Positions 53,070 to 62,772 of a stretch of DNA of 64,000 bases are shown here, in pieces (position 1 is the first letter of the stretch; the number at the start of each line of letters is the position of its first letter). The position numbers and the translations under genes are program-made. This DNA is from Pseudoalteromonas piscicida (lineage in GTDB: Bacteria > Pseudomonadota > Gammaproteobacteria > Enterobacterales > Alteromonadaceae). The stretch covers positions 846,501 through 910,500 of the forward strand of contig NZ_CP011924.1 of assembly GCF_000238315.3 (NCBI RefSeq). Direction: 5' to 3'. The notes below the pieces were generated by a model that did no database searches, was not told the origin of the DNA, and saw nothing but the letters and a program-made list of their open reading frames with translations.

Positions 53070-53094
53070 AGGTCGTTTATACGGCCTTTTTTAT
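53070..53094 (+). terminator. Intrinsic terminator after the Hpt gene
   Basis: AGGTCGT / ACGGCCT stem (one G-U pair) with a TTAT loop and a T-rich tail of about nine bases. Confidence 0.7.
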
Positions 53095-53229
53095 TTAAAA
53101 TTGCGCTTATTTATCCCACCCTAGTCACTTCATTTTGTAAGTTGCTTTTTTGAAGCATAAAAAGTTATCACAAGCATAGAATTTAGACGGCATTGTGATA
53201 TATGCTTGAGCAAAATGAGGGGGTTATAG

Positions 53230-54444
53230 ATGCTACAAATAACAAAAAGTAATAAGCTCAACGGAGTGAGTTACGATATTCGTGGTCCAGTATTGGATCA
53301 AGCTAGAAAAATGGAAGACGAGGGCATGAAAGTCCTCAAATTAAATATTGGTAACCCGGCGGCGTTTGGTTTTGATATGCCAGAAGATATGCACCGAGAC
53401 ATCATAAAAAACTTATATTCTGCACAGGGGTATTGTGACTCAAAAGGATTGTATTCTGCCCGAGTCGCCGTGTATCAATATTATCAGCAAAAAAGCTTTC
53501 CCAATATTAGTGTCGATAACATCTTCATTGGCAATGGCGTTAGTGAATTGATCCAAATGACCGCGCAAGCCTTACTCAATGATGGTGATGAAGTTTTGAT
53601 CCCCGCACCGGATTATCCGTTATGGACTGCCGCAGTTAAATTATCAGGCGGTAATCCAGTGCATTACCTTTGTGATGAAGAGCAAGACTGGTTTCCAGAT
53701 ATCGAAGATATCAAGCGTAAAATCACGAGTCGCACAAAGGCATTGGTGCTGATCAACCCAAATAATCCGACCGGTGCTGTATATGACAAAGCATTGCTCG
53801 AAGCATTAATTAACGTTGCCAGAGAACACAAGCTATTAATACTGAGTGATGAGATCTACGAAAAGATTTTATATGATGATGCAGAGCATTTTTCAATTGC
53901 GAGTCTTTGCGATGATATCCCAGTTATCACGTTTAACGGCTTAGCAAAAACCTATCGTGCAGCCGGGATCCGCATGGGCTGGATGGTGATCAGTGGTAAG
54001 CATTCAGTGATGCTGGATTTGATCACAGGCTTGGAAATGCTTGCGTCTATGCGATTATGCGCTAATGTTCCTGCACAGTTTGCCATTCAACAAGCGCTCG
54101 GAGGCATACAATCCATCGACCAACTCATTGAACCGGGTGGGCGTTTGTATGAGCAGCGTGATATTGCGTTTAAAGGTTTAAACGATATCGAAGGGATAAG
54201 CTGTGTAAAGCCAAAGGGCGCGCTTTATGCGTTTCCAAAAGTGGATGTAAAGCGGTTTAATATTAAGAATGATGAGCGCATGGTGCTGGACTTGCTCAAA
54301 GAAGAAAAAATTCTACTTGTCCACGGACGCGCTTTTAACTGGCCCAGTGCGGATCATTTTAGATTAGTGTTTTTACCACATAAAGATGATTTACAGCCTG
54401 CAATGGATAGAGTAAAGCGCTTTTTTGCGCATTATAGTCAGTAA
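53230..54444 (+). CDS. alaA: Glutamate-pyruvate aminotransferase AlaA
   Basis: PLP-dependent alanine aminotransferase of 404 residues. It follows E. coli AlaA closely: YDIRGPVLDQARKMEDEGMK, LNIGNPAAFGFD, SAQGYCDSKGLYSAR, NPNNPTGAVY, and the PLP lysine in TFNGLAKTYRAAGIRMGWM. The end FNWPSADHFRLVFLPH is also typical. Own promoter gap of 190 bases; ends in a strong terminator. Confidence 0.95.
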   Translation: MLQITKSNKLNGVSYDIRGPVLDQARKMEDEGMKVLKLNIGNPAAFGFDMPEDMHRDIIKNLYSAQGYCDSKGLYSARVAVYQYYQQKSFPNISVDNIFIGNGVSELIQMTAQALLNDGDEVLIPAPDYPLWTAAVKLSGGNPVHYLCDEEQDWFPDIEDIKRKITSRTKALVLINPNNPTGAVYDKALLEALINVAREHKLLILSDEIYEKILYDDAEHFSIASLCDDIPVITFNGLAKTYRAAGIRMGWMVISGKHSVMLDLITGLEMLASMRLCANVPAQFAIQQALGGIQSIDQLIEPGGRLYEQRDIAFKGLNDIEGISCVKPKGALYAFPKVDVKRFNIKNDERMVLDLLKEEKILLVHGRAFNWPSADHFRLVFLPHKDDLQPAMDRVKRFFAHYSQ

Positions 54445-54461
54445 CATCTGTATTAAAAAAT

Positions 54462-54491
54462 AAAAAAGCTCGGAAATTTCCGAGCTTTTTT
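54462..54491. terminator. Bidirectional terminator between alaA and RND gene
   Basis: Self-complementary sequence with arms AAAAAAGCTCGGA and TCCGAGCTTTTTT, loop about four bases; A run on one side and T run on the other, serving both convergent genes. Confidence 0.88.
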
Positions 54492-54511
54492 GTGGGCTAG
54501 TAATTTGTTAC

Positions 54512-57500
54512 TTAGTGAGTATTAGAATGTAGCTCCGGTGTCGATTGTTGGCTATCAGCCGAGTCTTTCCCTTTAAACCATTTGCGACCAACGCGTTTAA
54601 CATCTTCAAGTGCCACATATTGACAAGGGATAAGTACAAGGGTGATCACCGTGGCAAACAACACACCAAATGCAAGCGATACTGCCATTGGAATAACAAT
54701 TTTAGCTTGCAGGCTCGTTTCCATAATGATTGGTACAAGTCCGATAAAGGTGGTCAACGAAGTGAGCAAGATTGCTCTAAAGCGTTTACATCCCGCCTCG
54801 ACGGCTGCGGCTTTTAAATCTATGCCTTCTTCGCGTGCTTTATTGACAAAATCAACCATAACCAAAGAGTCGTTCACCACAACCCCAGCCACGGCAATAA
54901 TACCGAAGAAAGACAAACTACTCATTGTCATTCCTAATATCATATGACCGAATACCGCGCCAACCACACCAAATGGGATCACAGACATGATGATGACAGG
55001 CTGAGAATAAGAGCGTAGTGGAATTGCCAGTAGTGCGAAGATAATCATTAATGACAGGGCAAAGTCACGAATTTGCTCCGCAACACTGTCCATTTCTTCT
55101 TGTACGCGACCCGCTACTGCACTTTGAACGCCAGGATAGTTCTTTAATAGACTAGGAAGGTATTCGTCACGAACCTGTTTTGCTATCTCAAATGGTTGTG
55201 CGATTTCTGTATCAACTGATGCCCAAACATTAATCGTGCGTTTGGCGTTTTCGCGGCGAATTCGGTTCACACCATCAACCAATTTTACATCAGCCACTTC
55301 TACCAACGGCACTTCTGCACCTTGAGGCGTTAAGATACGCACATCCTGAATGTCACTAATGGCATCACGGTTTTCTTTAGGATAACGGATCATCACTTTG
55401 ATCTCTTCACCATCACGTAAAATACGCTGTGCTTCAAGGCCGTAATAACTGAAGTTTACTTGGGATGCAACATCTGCCAACGTCAGTCCAAGGCTATACG
55501 CTAATGGTTTAAGCTCAAGCTGCACTTCATCGGTTGCTGATTGCATAGAGTCATTGATATCACCAACACCTTCAATAGTTGCTAGCTTGTCTTTTAGTTT
55601 CTGTGCGACTTCGCGGAGCTCTTCTTTGTGTTTACCTTCTAATCTAAAGCTAATATCTCCGTCATCACGACCACCATTCATGATGCTATCTTGAATGTTT
55701 AGCGATTTAACACCTGGTAGTGCAGGCATTGCATCACGCCAGCGGGCGCTGAGTGCAAAGGTATCGATTGGGCGCGCATCTGGTTCAACCAAGATCACCA
55801 TAATATTTGCGCTAGTGCGGCCGTTCATATTCACCATGTAATCACGGATCATTTTCTTGCCATACTCAGCCTCAATTTCTTTGTCGACATTTAGTACCAT
55901 TTGCTCGACTTTTTGAATTGACTCAAGCGTCGCGTTTTCTGACGAGGATAAGTTCATATCAATCGAGATACGTGGAAAATCATGTGGGATTTTTGGGTTA
56001 GCAACAAACTTCACTAAGCCACCAGCAAACATCCCTGCGCTGACAATTAAAATGGTTAAGAAGCCAACAATAACGGTATAGCGGTAGTGAATACAGCGCA
56101 CAATAAATGGGCGGTACGTGTTTTCAATGAAAGATTGAAGGCCGCTATCCATTTTTTCCCTGAGGCGGTGGAACGGGTTTTTAGGGTTGCTTGGTTTGTC
56201 TTTCATCGCTGCTAAATGTGCAGGTAAAACCAGCTTAGATTCAACCAAAGAGAATAGTAAGCAAAGAATTATTACGCCACCAATTGCTTTAGAAAAAGCT
56301 GCCGTTGGGCCGGTTGCTAATGTTTGCGGCAAGAAAGCAGCAACAGTAGTAAGCACACCAAAAGTGGCAGGTATAGCAACACGTTTTACGCCACGAACGA
56401 CATTATCGAGGCTATGACCATGTTTTTCTATTTCAGCATGGGCGGATTCACCGACGACTATCGCGTCATCAACGACAATCCCCAACACCAAAATAAAGGC
56501 AAACAGTGAGGCTAAGTTAATCGTTACGTCTAAATAGCCCATTGGCATCATTAAAAATGCACCTAAGAAGCTAACTGGCAACCCCATCATTACCCAAAAT
56601 GCTAAACGCACACGTAAAAATAGGGCGAGCATCAACATAACTAATACGCCACCTAACGCCATATTTTCTAGCATCATGTTAAGGCGGCCATTAAGGTAAT
56701 AGGTCAAGTCAATAAAAGGTTCAAGTTCTACGCCTTGTGGCAGTGAGCCTTTCTTGGCCTCAAGATAGTTCTTAATGATATCTGCAACTTTGGTGATGTC
56801 TTGGTCTTTTGATGCGCTAACTTCATAAACCAGTGAGTTCTTACCATTGTATTTAGAGTATTGAAGTCCTTCTTCAAAGCCATCGTTAATGGTGGCGACG
56901 TCGCCTAAGCTAACCTGTGCGCCGTCTGGTAGTGTTAGTAAGGGGAGTTTTCTAAACTCGTCACCGCGATAGGCTTGGTTTTCAACTCGCATTGAAATAT
57001 AGCCATTTTCGGAGCGAATTTGGCCAGCAGACATGTTCGCTGAGAAGCTCTTTACCGCATCCGAAATTGCTCTAAAACTTAGGCCGTACTCGCGCATTTT
57101 ATCAGGGCTTATCTCAATAGAGATTTCGTAGTTCAGACCACCATCAAAGCGTACAAGGTTAACGCCGGGTAACGACAGCATTTCTTCATGAATGCGATTA
57201 CCAAGCTCTTTAAGATCATGGGGACTTAAGTCGCCATTGAGTGACAACCACATTACTTCTTGGTTTTCTTTTTCGTGACGTACAATAGGACGCTCCATCC
57301 CGGATGGGAAAGTTGAGACGGAGTCTACTTGCATTTTTATTTCGTCGAGTACTTCTTTAGTGTTGTACTGCTCGTCTACTTCTATCCAAGTTTGCGAATT
57401 ACCACGGTTAGAGTAGGTGATCAAGCGCTTGATCCCTTCTAGACCCTCCATGGACTCCTCAATCTTAATCGTGATCCCTTCCTCGACTTCTTGAGGTGCC

Positions 57501-57682
57501 GCGCCCGGATACACTGCTTGAACACTTATCCAGTTACTTATATATTGCGGAAACATTTGCTTGCGGATCGAAAACGCTGTAAGCAAGCCGCCAACAATAA
57601 TAAATATCATCAATAAGTTTGCTGCAACGGGGTTACGCGCAAACCAAGCAATTAAGCCTTTTTCTGTACTTTGACTATGCAT
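54512..57682 (-). CDS. RND efflux transporter permease
   Basis: Inner-membrane proton-driven efflux pump subunit of 1056 residues, typical for the AcrB/HAE family. Two repeats, each one helix, a large periplasmic loop and five more helices; the proton-relay Asp pair is in LGIVVDDAIVVGESA (helix 4). A paired block AGVVVNDSLVMVDFVNKAREEG is in the second half. It lies 5 bases after the adaptor gene, and no outer-membrane factor gene is present, so a TolC-type protein encoded elsewhere is needed. Substrate unknown. Confidence 0.93.
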   Translation of the reverse strand: MHSQSTEKGLIAWFARNPVAANLLMIFIIVGGLLTAFSIRKQMFPQYISNWISVQAVYPGAAPQEVEEGITIKIEESMEGLEGIKRLITYSNRGNSQTWIEVDEQYNTKEVLDEIKMQVDSVSTFPSGMERPIVRHEKENQEVMWLSLNGDLSPHDLKELGNRIHEEMLSLPGVNLVRFDGGLNYEISIEISPDKMREYGLSFRAISDAVKSFSANMSAGQIRSENGYISMRVENQAYRGDEFRKLPLLTLPDGAQVSLGDVATINDGFEEGLQYSKYNGKNSLVYEVSASKDQDITKVADIIKNYLEAKKGSLPQGVELEPFIDLTYYLNGRLNMMLENMALGGVLVMLMLALFLRVRLAFWVMMGLPVSFLGAFLMMPMGYLDVTINLASLFAFILVLGIVVDDAIVVGESAHAEIEKHGHSLDNVVRGVKRVAIPATFGVLTTVAAFLPQTLATGPTAAFSKAIGGVIILCLLFSLVESKLVLPAHLAAMKDKPSNPKNPFHRLREKMDSGLQSFIENTYRPFIVRCIHYRYTVIVGFLTILIVSAGMFAGGLVKFVANPKIPHDFPRISIDMNLSSSENATLESIQKVEQMVLNVDKEIEAEYGKKMIRDYMVNMNGRTSANIMVILVEPDARPIDTFALSARWRDAMPALPGVKSLNIQDSIMNGGRDDGDISFRLEGKHKEELREVAQKLKDKLATIEGVGDINDSMQSATDEVQLELKPLAYSLGLTLADVASQVNFSYYGLEAQRILRDGEEIKVMIRYPKENRDAISDIQDVRILTPQGAEVPLVEVADVKLVDGVNRIRRENAKRTINVWASVDTEIAQPFEIAKQVRDEYLPSLLKNYPGVQSAVAGRVQEEMDSVAEQIRDFALSLMIIFALLAIPLRSYSQPVIIMSVIPFGVVGAVFGHMILGMTMSSLSFFGIIAVAGVVVNDSLVMVDFVNKAREEGIDLKAAAVEAGCKRFRAILLTSLTTFIGLVPIIMETSLQAKIVIPMAVSLAFGVLFATVITLVLIPCQYVALEDVKRVGRKWFKGKDSADSQQSTPELHSNTH

Positions 57683-57687
57683 AAACC

Positions 57688-58863
57688 TTACTCCTCTTTG
57701 AGCGCTAACTGGGTGTTAGCGCTTTGCGAAGGAGTGTCATCTGTACGTAGTTGCATCCCTTCAGAAGGATAGTCCAGTGCTGAAGTAATGATCTGTTGGC
57801 CTGACTCAACGCCGTTATCAATGACGACCATGCCATTGTACTCTCTAATAATATTGACCTTTTTGTAGCTCAGCTTGGCATCGTCATCCAATGTCGCAAC
57901 GCGACCTTCTTTCACTAAGTGATGAGGAATCATAGTGGCATTTTGCACTAACAAACCTTGAATATCAGCATTGATATAAGCGCCAAAACGTAGTGGTTTC
58001 ATGTCGTTGTGATAAGGCTGCTCGACTTGAGCAACGAGGTAGGTCATGCGACTTTTGTTATCGATAACGCCTTCACTGCGCACTATTTCGCCTTTCCAAC
58101 TCATCGGTTGACCAGCGACTTCTGCTGTGATCACGACATCGGTGCCAACACCTTGTTGCGGTAAATATTTCAATTCATTATCGGCAACAGGGAGGCGTAC
58201 TTCCGCAACAGATGTCGCATTGAGTTTACCAAAGCCATTACCGGGATTGACTACACTACCAAGGCTTACGGTGCGAGATTCTATAATCGCATCGTAAGGC
58301 GCTTTGATATAAGTACGCTCTAAATTTCGGTTCGCTCTTTTCACTGCAGCCTGCGCAGCTTTAAAGCTTGCTAACTTTTCAGCGAGCTGAGGTTTTCTCA
58401 AATAGAGTTCAGAAGGTATTTTTTCGTTAGCATTTGCTTTAATTCTTTGCCATTCTGCTTTTGCTACTTGCACCTGAGCTTGTTCTATTTCTAGCGCTGA
58501 GCTGGCTTGTGCTAAAGCCGCTTCGGCTTCAATCAGCGACGCTTCATAGTCATTCGGGTCGATGCGAGCAAGTACGTCACCTTCTTTGACAAAGCCACCT
58601 TTGACAAACTTGTCAGACAATGAAATGACTTGACCACTGACCTGAGCAACAAGATCAGTACTGTATTTTGGCATCACGATACCGTATGACGATACGTTAA
58701 GCCTAACTTGGTCAATATGAATAGGTTGAACCTGTACGAGAGGATGTACTATTTCTTCTTTCTTCTCTTCTGGAGGTTGTTTCATTGCAGACATGGCAAC
58801 AGCCGCTGCAATTCCCACCGCAAGAACGGCAATTGGTAGAATTATTTGTTTTTTACTAGCCAC
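57688..58863 (-). CDS. RND efflux periplasmic adaptor subunit
   Basis: Membrane fusion protein of 391 residues. N-terminal signal/anchor helix (IILPIAVLAVGIAAAVAMSAM), lipoyl domain (DLVAQVSGQVISLSDKFVKGGFVKEGDVLARID), a coiled-coil hairpin, then LERTYIKAPYDAIIESRTVSLG and barrel domains. First gene of the efflux operon with the RND permease. The 236-base gap upstream holds no regulator gene. Confidence 0.92.
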   Translation of the reverse strand: MASKKQIILPIAVLAVGIAAAVAMSAMKQPPEEKKEEIVHPLVQVQPIHIDQVRLNVSSYGIVMPKYSTDLVAQVSGQVISLSDKFVKGGFVKEGDVLARIDPNDYEASLIEAEAALAQASSALEIEQAQVQVAKAEWQRIKANANEKIPSELYLRKPQLAEKLASFKAAQAAVKRANRNLERTYIKAPYDAIIESRTVSLGSVVNPGNGFGKLNATSVAEVRLPVADNELKYLPQQGVGTDVVITAEVAGQPMSWKGEIVRSEGVIDNKSRMTYLVAQVEQPYHNDMKPLRFGAYINADIQGLLVQNATMIPHHLVKEGRVATLDDDAKLSYKKVNIIREYNGMVVIDNGVESGQQIITSALDYPSEGMQLRTDDTPSQSANTQLALKEE

Positions 58864-59099
58864 GTTAAAATCCTTCCTGTTGAATGATTTTTAATGACCC
58901 AGATTAACGGCTCTAGATCATCGATAAGCTTAAGAATGCGCGAATAGTTATGTCGAGGTGTTTAAATCCAGACTGAATATGTAACAAAGCTTTGCGTACC
59001 TAAATTTATCGTTACATTCTTAAAAGCGATTGATGCTTTTACGTGTAGTCGATTTTTCGATAAAATGCACCACTTATTGTCAAAATTGCGAGAAACAGA

Positions 59100-59348
59100 A
59101 TGGATTGTAGGCTTGGTTGTGGCGCTTGTTGTATAGCACCAAGTATTTCAACACCCATTCCCGGTATGCCAAATGGTAAACCTGCGGGGGAGCGGTGTAT
59201 TCAACTAGATGAAAATAATCTGTGTAAACTGTTTAACCAGCCAGAGCGCCCACAGGTGTGTTTGCAATTTAAGGCCATGGAAGATGTGTGCGGTGACAGT
59301 AATGAAGCAGCGATGCAGATCATCACAGAACTCGAAATGTTGACCTAA
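59100..59348 (+). CDS. YkgJ family cysteine-cluster protein
   Basis: Small protein of 82 residues with the family's metal-binding pattern: CRLGCGACCIAPSIS, GERCIQLDENNLCKLF and RPQVCLQF. The Cys cluster probably binds zinc or an Fe-S centre. The function is not established. Located between two minus-strand genes, with its own promoter region. Confidence 0.88.
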   Translation: MDCRLGCGACCIAPSISTPIPGMPNGKPAGERCIQLDENNLCKLFNQPERPQVCLQFKAMEDVCGDSNEAAMQIITELEMLT

Positions 59349-59371
59349 CTAGCCTCTGGTTAACTGATAAA

Positions 59372-59407
59372 AAAACGCCCAGAAACTTACCTGCTAAGTT
59401 CTGGGCC
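59372..59407 (-). terminator. Terminator on the minus strand downstream of rsmF
   Basis: GCCCAG...CTGGGC stem with a bulge; on the minus strand it is followed by seven T. It lies about 200 bases past the rsmF stop. The 250 bases around it hold no gene. Confidence 0.6.
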
Positions 59408-59609
59408 TAGGGAAAGGCTCAAGATTGAGCCGTGCGCTAACTAAAAACACCTTCTAAGACTGTAGGGAGAAGTAGAAAGTACTGTTAAGTTTAGTTAACC
59501 TTTCATTCTTTTTACAAATAAATGAATGATTTATTAAGTTTATATAAAACAAAGAGTTGTTCTTTATATTCATAATTGGTCTTAAAAATATCAAAAGGGT
59601 ATATTCAGG

Positions 59610-61061
59610 TTATACCCAAGTTATCAACAGGCCGTCTTTAATTAAATCCCGAGGCAAACTGTTTTTAACTTTATTCTTTTGCCATTTTCCTAACCCGATG
59701 GCACTGCCACATAGCGTGAGGATCACCTCTCCCGTTAGTTTGGTAACTTCATCTAGGCGTATATCTTTGCCATTAAAGTAATCTTTTGCTTGCTCTTTTG
59801 TTAGTGCTAAAGTGTTTTTAGACGCTAAGTGACCGAAAGTAGTGGCAAACTCATGCTCTAATCTTACCCCGTTTTTATGGGTAGTACCGATTAAAATCCC
59901 TATGCGAGAATATTTGATCTTATCTTGGATTACTTCAAAGTTGTCAGGAAATAACCACACCTCTTTATCGCGCTGCATCAACTTACCGTCAAGTTGGGTA
60001 ATACCAAACTGTTTTTTTAGTACGGATAACAATAGTTGAGTGGTTTTCTTGTCTAGTTCCTCAAAAGGGAAAGCGCCTTTTTTCTGCTTTGGATTTTTAA
60101 CGGCAACAGAGTGTAACTTCTTAAATCGAGCAATGAAAAACCCTTCGCTATCATATAGCTGAGGCCACACATGCAAGTATCCTTCGGACGTTGTTGCTTT
60201 TTCAGCACCCTCAAATAAGGTCGACAGGTTTTCGACTGCTACTGCTTGAGGATAATTATCAATGAGGTGTTGGCATACTTGCTGATTTTCCAATGGTGTT
60301 AATGTGCAAGTTGAATACACTAAGGTACCACCTGGCTTTAAGGCTTGAAATGCGCTGTCTATCAGTTGCTTCTGCACTTGTGCAATTTCAACATTAGACT
60401 CTATTGACCAGTTTTTAAGGGCATTTGGGTCCTTTCTAACTGTGCCTTCTCCAGAACATGGTGCATCAAGCAAGATGTTATCAAAACATTCATGCATATA
60501 ATCGCCAAAGATACAGCCGTCAAAATGAGATAATGCAACATTTCGTATGCCCATACGTTTCATATTTGCTGCAAGCGCTTTGAGTCGAGATGAAGATAGC
60601 TCATTAGCGATTAGTACGCCACGTCCATCCATATAAGCTGCGAGTTGCGAAGTTTTCGACCCTGGTGCTGACGCCATATCCAAATTAATATCACCGCTGC
60701 TGATAGTCGATTTCAATGCTGTTGGCGGCAACATGGAACTTGCTTCTTGGACATAGATGCAGCCACTTAAATGGATATCTGTGTTGCCGATAGCAAGATT
60801 AGCTTCTTCTTGTTCACTTCTTGCTATCCAAAACCCTTCTTCACACCAAGGGATCGGTTCTGCCTGCCAATCACTTTTTTCGCAGTAGGCTAAGAATTCC
60901 GTGATAGACATTTTTAGGGTATTGACTCTGACTGCTCGGCGTAAAGGAGACTGGCACTTATCTATAAAGTCTTCGATGCTAAGGTGGTCTGGTAAGTAGG
61001 TTTTTATGTCGTCTAGAAACGCGCTGGGAATATAAGTTGATTTGTCCACGCAGTTACTCAA
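59610..61061 (-). CDS. rsmF: 16S rRNA (cytosine-1407-C5)-methyltransferase RsmF
   Basis: Methyltransferase acting on 30S subunit rRNA; 483 residues against about 479 in E. coli. NOP2/Sun domain: [34 protein letters not shown] (SAM site), [13 protein letters not shown] (motif IV, Cys) and [15 protein letters not shown] (catalytic Cys motif VI), then the C-terminal PUA-like domain. No ATG start exists; TTG 61061 opens the frame and GTG 61049 would fit the E. coli N-terminus better. Confidence 0.92.
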   Translation of the reverse strand: MSNCVDKSTYIPSAFLDDIKTYLPDHLSIEDFIDKCQSPLRRAVRVNTLKMSITEFLAYCEKSDWQAEPIPWCEEGFWIARSEQEEANLAIGNTDIHLSGCIYVQEASSMLPPTALKSTISSGDINLDMASAPGSKTSQLAAYMDGRGVLIANELSSSRLKALAANMKRMGIRNVALSHFDGCIFGDYMHECFDNILLDAPCSGEGTVRKDPNALKNWSIESNVEIAQVQKQLIDSAFQALKPGGTLVYSTCTLTPLENQQVCQHLIDNYPQAVAVENLSTLFEGAEKATTSEGYLHVWPQLYDSEGFFIARFKKLHSVAVKNPKQKKGAFPFEELDKKTTQLLLSVLKKQFGITQLDGKLMQRDKEVWLFPDNFEVIQDKIKYSRIGILIGTTHKNGVRLEHEFATTFGHLASKNTLALTKEQAKDYFNGKDIRLDEVTKLTGEVILTLCGSAIGLGKWQKNKVKNSLPRDLIKDGLLITWV

Positions 61062-61180
61062 GTTATAAGCTTTCTCTCATTCTACACTTTCATGAGTGAA
61101 AAATGCATGTTTGTTGTGACTATGGTGATTATTAAGTAAAACTCATGGCTGACAGTAAAAGGCTATGGTTATATAATCTT

Positions 61181-61194
61181 CGCGAAATATCGCG
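61181..61194. promoter_or_regulatory. Operator upstream of the PAS-sigma54 activator gene
   Basis: CGCGAAATATCGCG, the reverse complement of the site repeated before ccoG; it ends 9 bases before the activator ATG, so it suggests autoregulation, probably repression. Confidence 0.6.
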
Positions 61195-61203
61195 AGGATT
61201 GCT

Positions 61204-62631
61204 ATGTCTATTATCAAACACTTTTTGGCGGACCCTAAATTATTATTGAATGCGGTTGGAGAGGGGATCTATGGTTTTGATCTTTCTGGTAACGCTGTTT
61301 TTGTAAACCCGGCCGCAGAGCGTATGACTGGGTGGCAAAGTGATGAGCTTTTGGGGAAAAAAATACATCAGTACCATCATCATAGTCATGCAGATGGGAG
61401 TGAGTATCCTGCTGATGAATGTAACATCTACAAAACAATGTTTGATGGTAAAACACGACAGGTAACCAATGAGGTGTTCTGGCGGAAAGATGGGAGCTGT
61501 TTTCCTGTGGAATATACCTCTACGCCAATTTTCAAAGATCAGCAAATTATCGGTGCAGTCGCGATATTTCGCGATGTGTCGCAACAGCACAAAACTGAAA
61601 ATGCCCTAAGAGAGGCGCTGAATAAAGTTCAAGTACTTACTGAGCAACTTAAAGATGAAAATGCCTACCTGCTAGAAACATTAAATGAAAATTGGCAAGA
61701 CTCGGGTTTGGTGGGCAGTAGCGCAATATTTCAGGCCATGTTAGCGCAGCTAGAGCTGGTTAGCCAGACCGACAGTACGGTATTGGTTTTAGGGGAAAAT
61801 GGCACGGGTAAAGAGCTTGTTGCCAGAAATCTGCACCGCCTTAGTGAGCGTTCATCGCAATCTTTCGTTAAAGTAAATTGCGCTGCTTTTTCATCAACTT
61901 TGATCGAATCTGAATTGTTTGGACATGAAAAAGGTGCATTTACTGGAGCGAATGAAAGACGTAAAGGACGTTTTGAGTTGGCGGATAAAGGAACCATATT
62001 TTTAGATGAAATTGGCGAGCTACCGCTAGAAGCGCAAAGCAAGTTATTACGTGTATTACAAGAGCGAGAGTTTGAACGTGTAGGGGGAAGTAAGTCGATC
62101 CAAGTAGATATACGGATAGTCGCGGCGACCAACAGAGATTTATGGAAAATGGTCGAGGAGGGAGGGTTTAGAATGGATTTATATTATCGTTTAAACGTTT
62201 TTCCTATTCGAGTGCCTGCACTACGAGAGCGTATAGAGGATATACCCGTATTGGCCAACAACCTCATCGTGCAGCTCAACAAAAAGCTGGGTAAGCAACT
62301 ACGCGGGATCTCAAAAAAGGCTATCCATGCGCTACAGCGTTATGATTGGCCTGGCAATATTCGAGAACTCCAAAACGTGTTGGAGCGCGAAGCGATATTA
62401 TCTAAAGGTCGTTTAATTGATTTATCTCAAGCACTTAACGCTACTAAGCAGCATAAATCTGAAAACGGTGAACTGACTTTAGCGCAGGCAGAAGCTGAAC
62501 ACATATTAAGAGTGCTAGAAATAAGTAACTGGAAGATCGCTGGCAGCAACGGGGCGGCTGATAAGTTAGGACTACCCGAAAGTACGCTAAGGTCGAAAAT
62601 GAAAAAACTAAAAATTGCTAAGCTTTCGTGA
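61204..62631 (+). CDS. PAS-domain sigma54-dependent transcriptional activator
   Basis: Enhancer-binding protein of 475 residues. The PAS domain (14-130) has GEGIYGFDLSGNAVFVNPAA and a His-rich stretch around HQYHHHSHADGSEYPADEC that could hold a metal or haem. Then a coiled linker, AAA domain with Walker A GENGTGKE, the sigma54 contact loop GAFTGA, Walker B GTIFLDEIGEL, and YDWPGNIRELQNVLE. A FIS-type HTH ends the protein (ADKLGLPESTLRSKMKKL). It has no receiver domain, so it senses a signal directly. Adjacent sites and the next promoter suggest that it controls ccoG. Confidence 0.9.
   Translation: MSIIKHFLADPKLLLNAVGEGIYGFDLSGNAVFVNPAAERMTGWQSDELLGKKIHQYHHHSHADGSEYPADECNIYKTMFDGKTRQVTNEVFWRKDGSCFPVEYTSTPIFKDQQIIGAVAIFRDVSQQHKTENALREALNKVQVLTEQLKDENAYLLETLNENWQDSGLVGSSAIFQAMLAQLELVSQTDSTVLVLGENGTGKELVARNLHRLSERSSQSFVKVNCAAFSSTLIESELFGHEKGAFTGANERRKGRFELADKGTIFLDEIGELPLEAQSKLLRVLQEREFERVGGSKSIQVDIRIVAATNRDLWKMVEEGGFRMDLYYRLNVFPIRVPALRERIEDIPVLANNLIVQLNKKLGKQLRGISKKAIHALQRYDWPGNIRELQNVLEREAILSKGRLIDLSQALNATKQHKSENGELTLAQAEAEHILRVLEISNWKIAGSNGAADKLGLPESTLRSKMKKLKIAKLS
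61560..61573. promoter_or_regulatory. Copy of the CGCGATATTTCGCG site inside the activator gene
   Basis: Exact copy of the putative activator site within the PAS-domain coding region. It may be a chance or an additional binding site. Confidence 0.3.
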
Positions 62632-62660
62632 TATTTCGCGCCTATTCGTGATATTTCGCG
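62627..62660 (+). promoter_or_regulatory. Tandem upstream activator sites for ccoG
   Basis: Two copies of CGTGATATTTCGCG (62627-62640 and 62647-62660), 20 bases apart centre to centre, i.e. two helical turns. They lie about 85-120 bases before the predicted start of transcription, where sigma54 activators bind. They differ by one base from the site before the activator gene. Confidence 0.65.
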
Positions 62661-62720
62661 ATGTTGAAAATATAATAAAAATAAATACGATAAAAATCAA
62701 AATGTTATAAACTTTCAGAT

Positions 62721-62736
62721 TGGTCTGAAAGTTGCA
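62721..62736 (+). promoter_or_regulatory. Sigma54 (-24/-12) promoter of ccoG
   Basis: TGGTCTGAAAGTTGCA, with GG and GC exactly 10 bases apart, matching the TGGCAC-N5-TTGC consensus. It lies 37 bases before the ccoG start. Confidence 0.65.
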
Positions 62737-62772
62737 ATATCAAACTCGTGTATTACCAATGTAGCAAATAAC

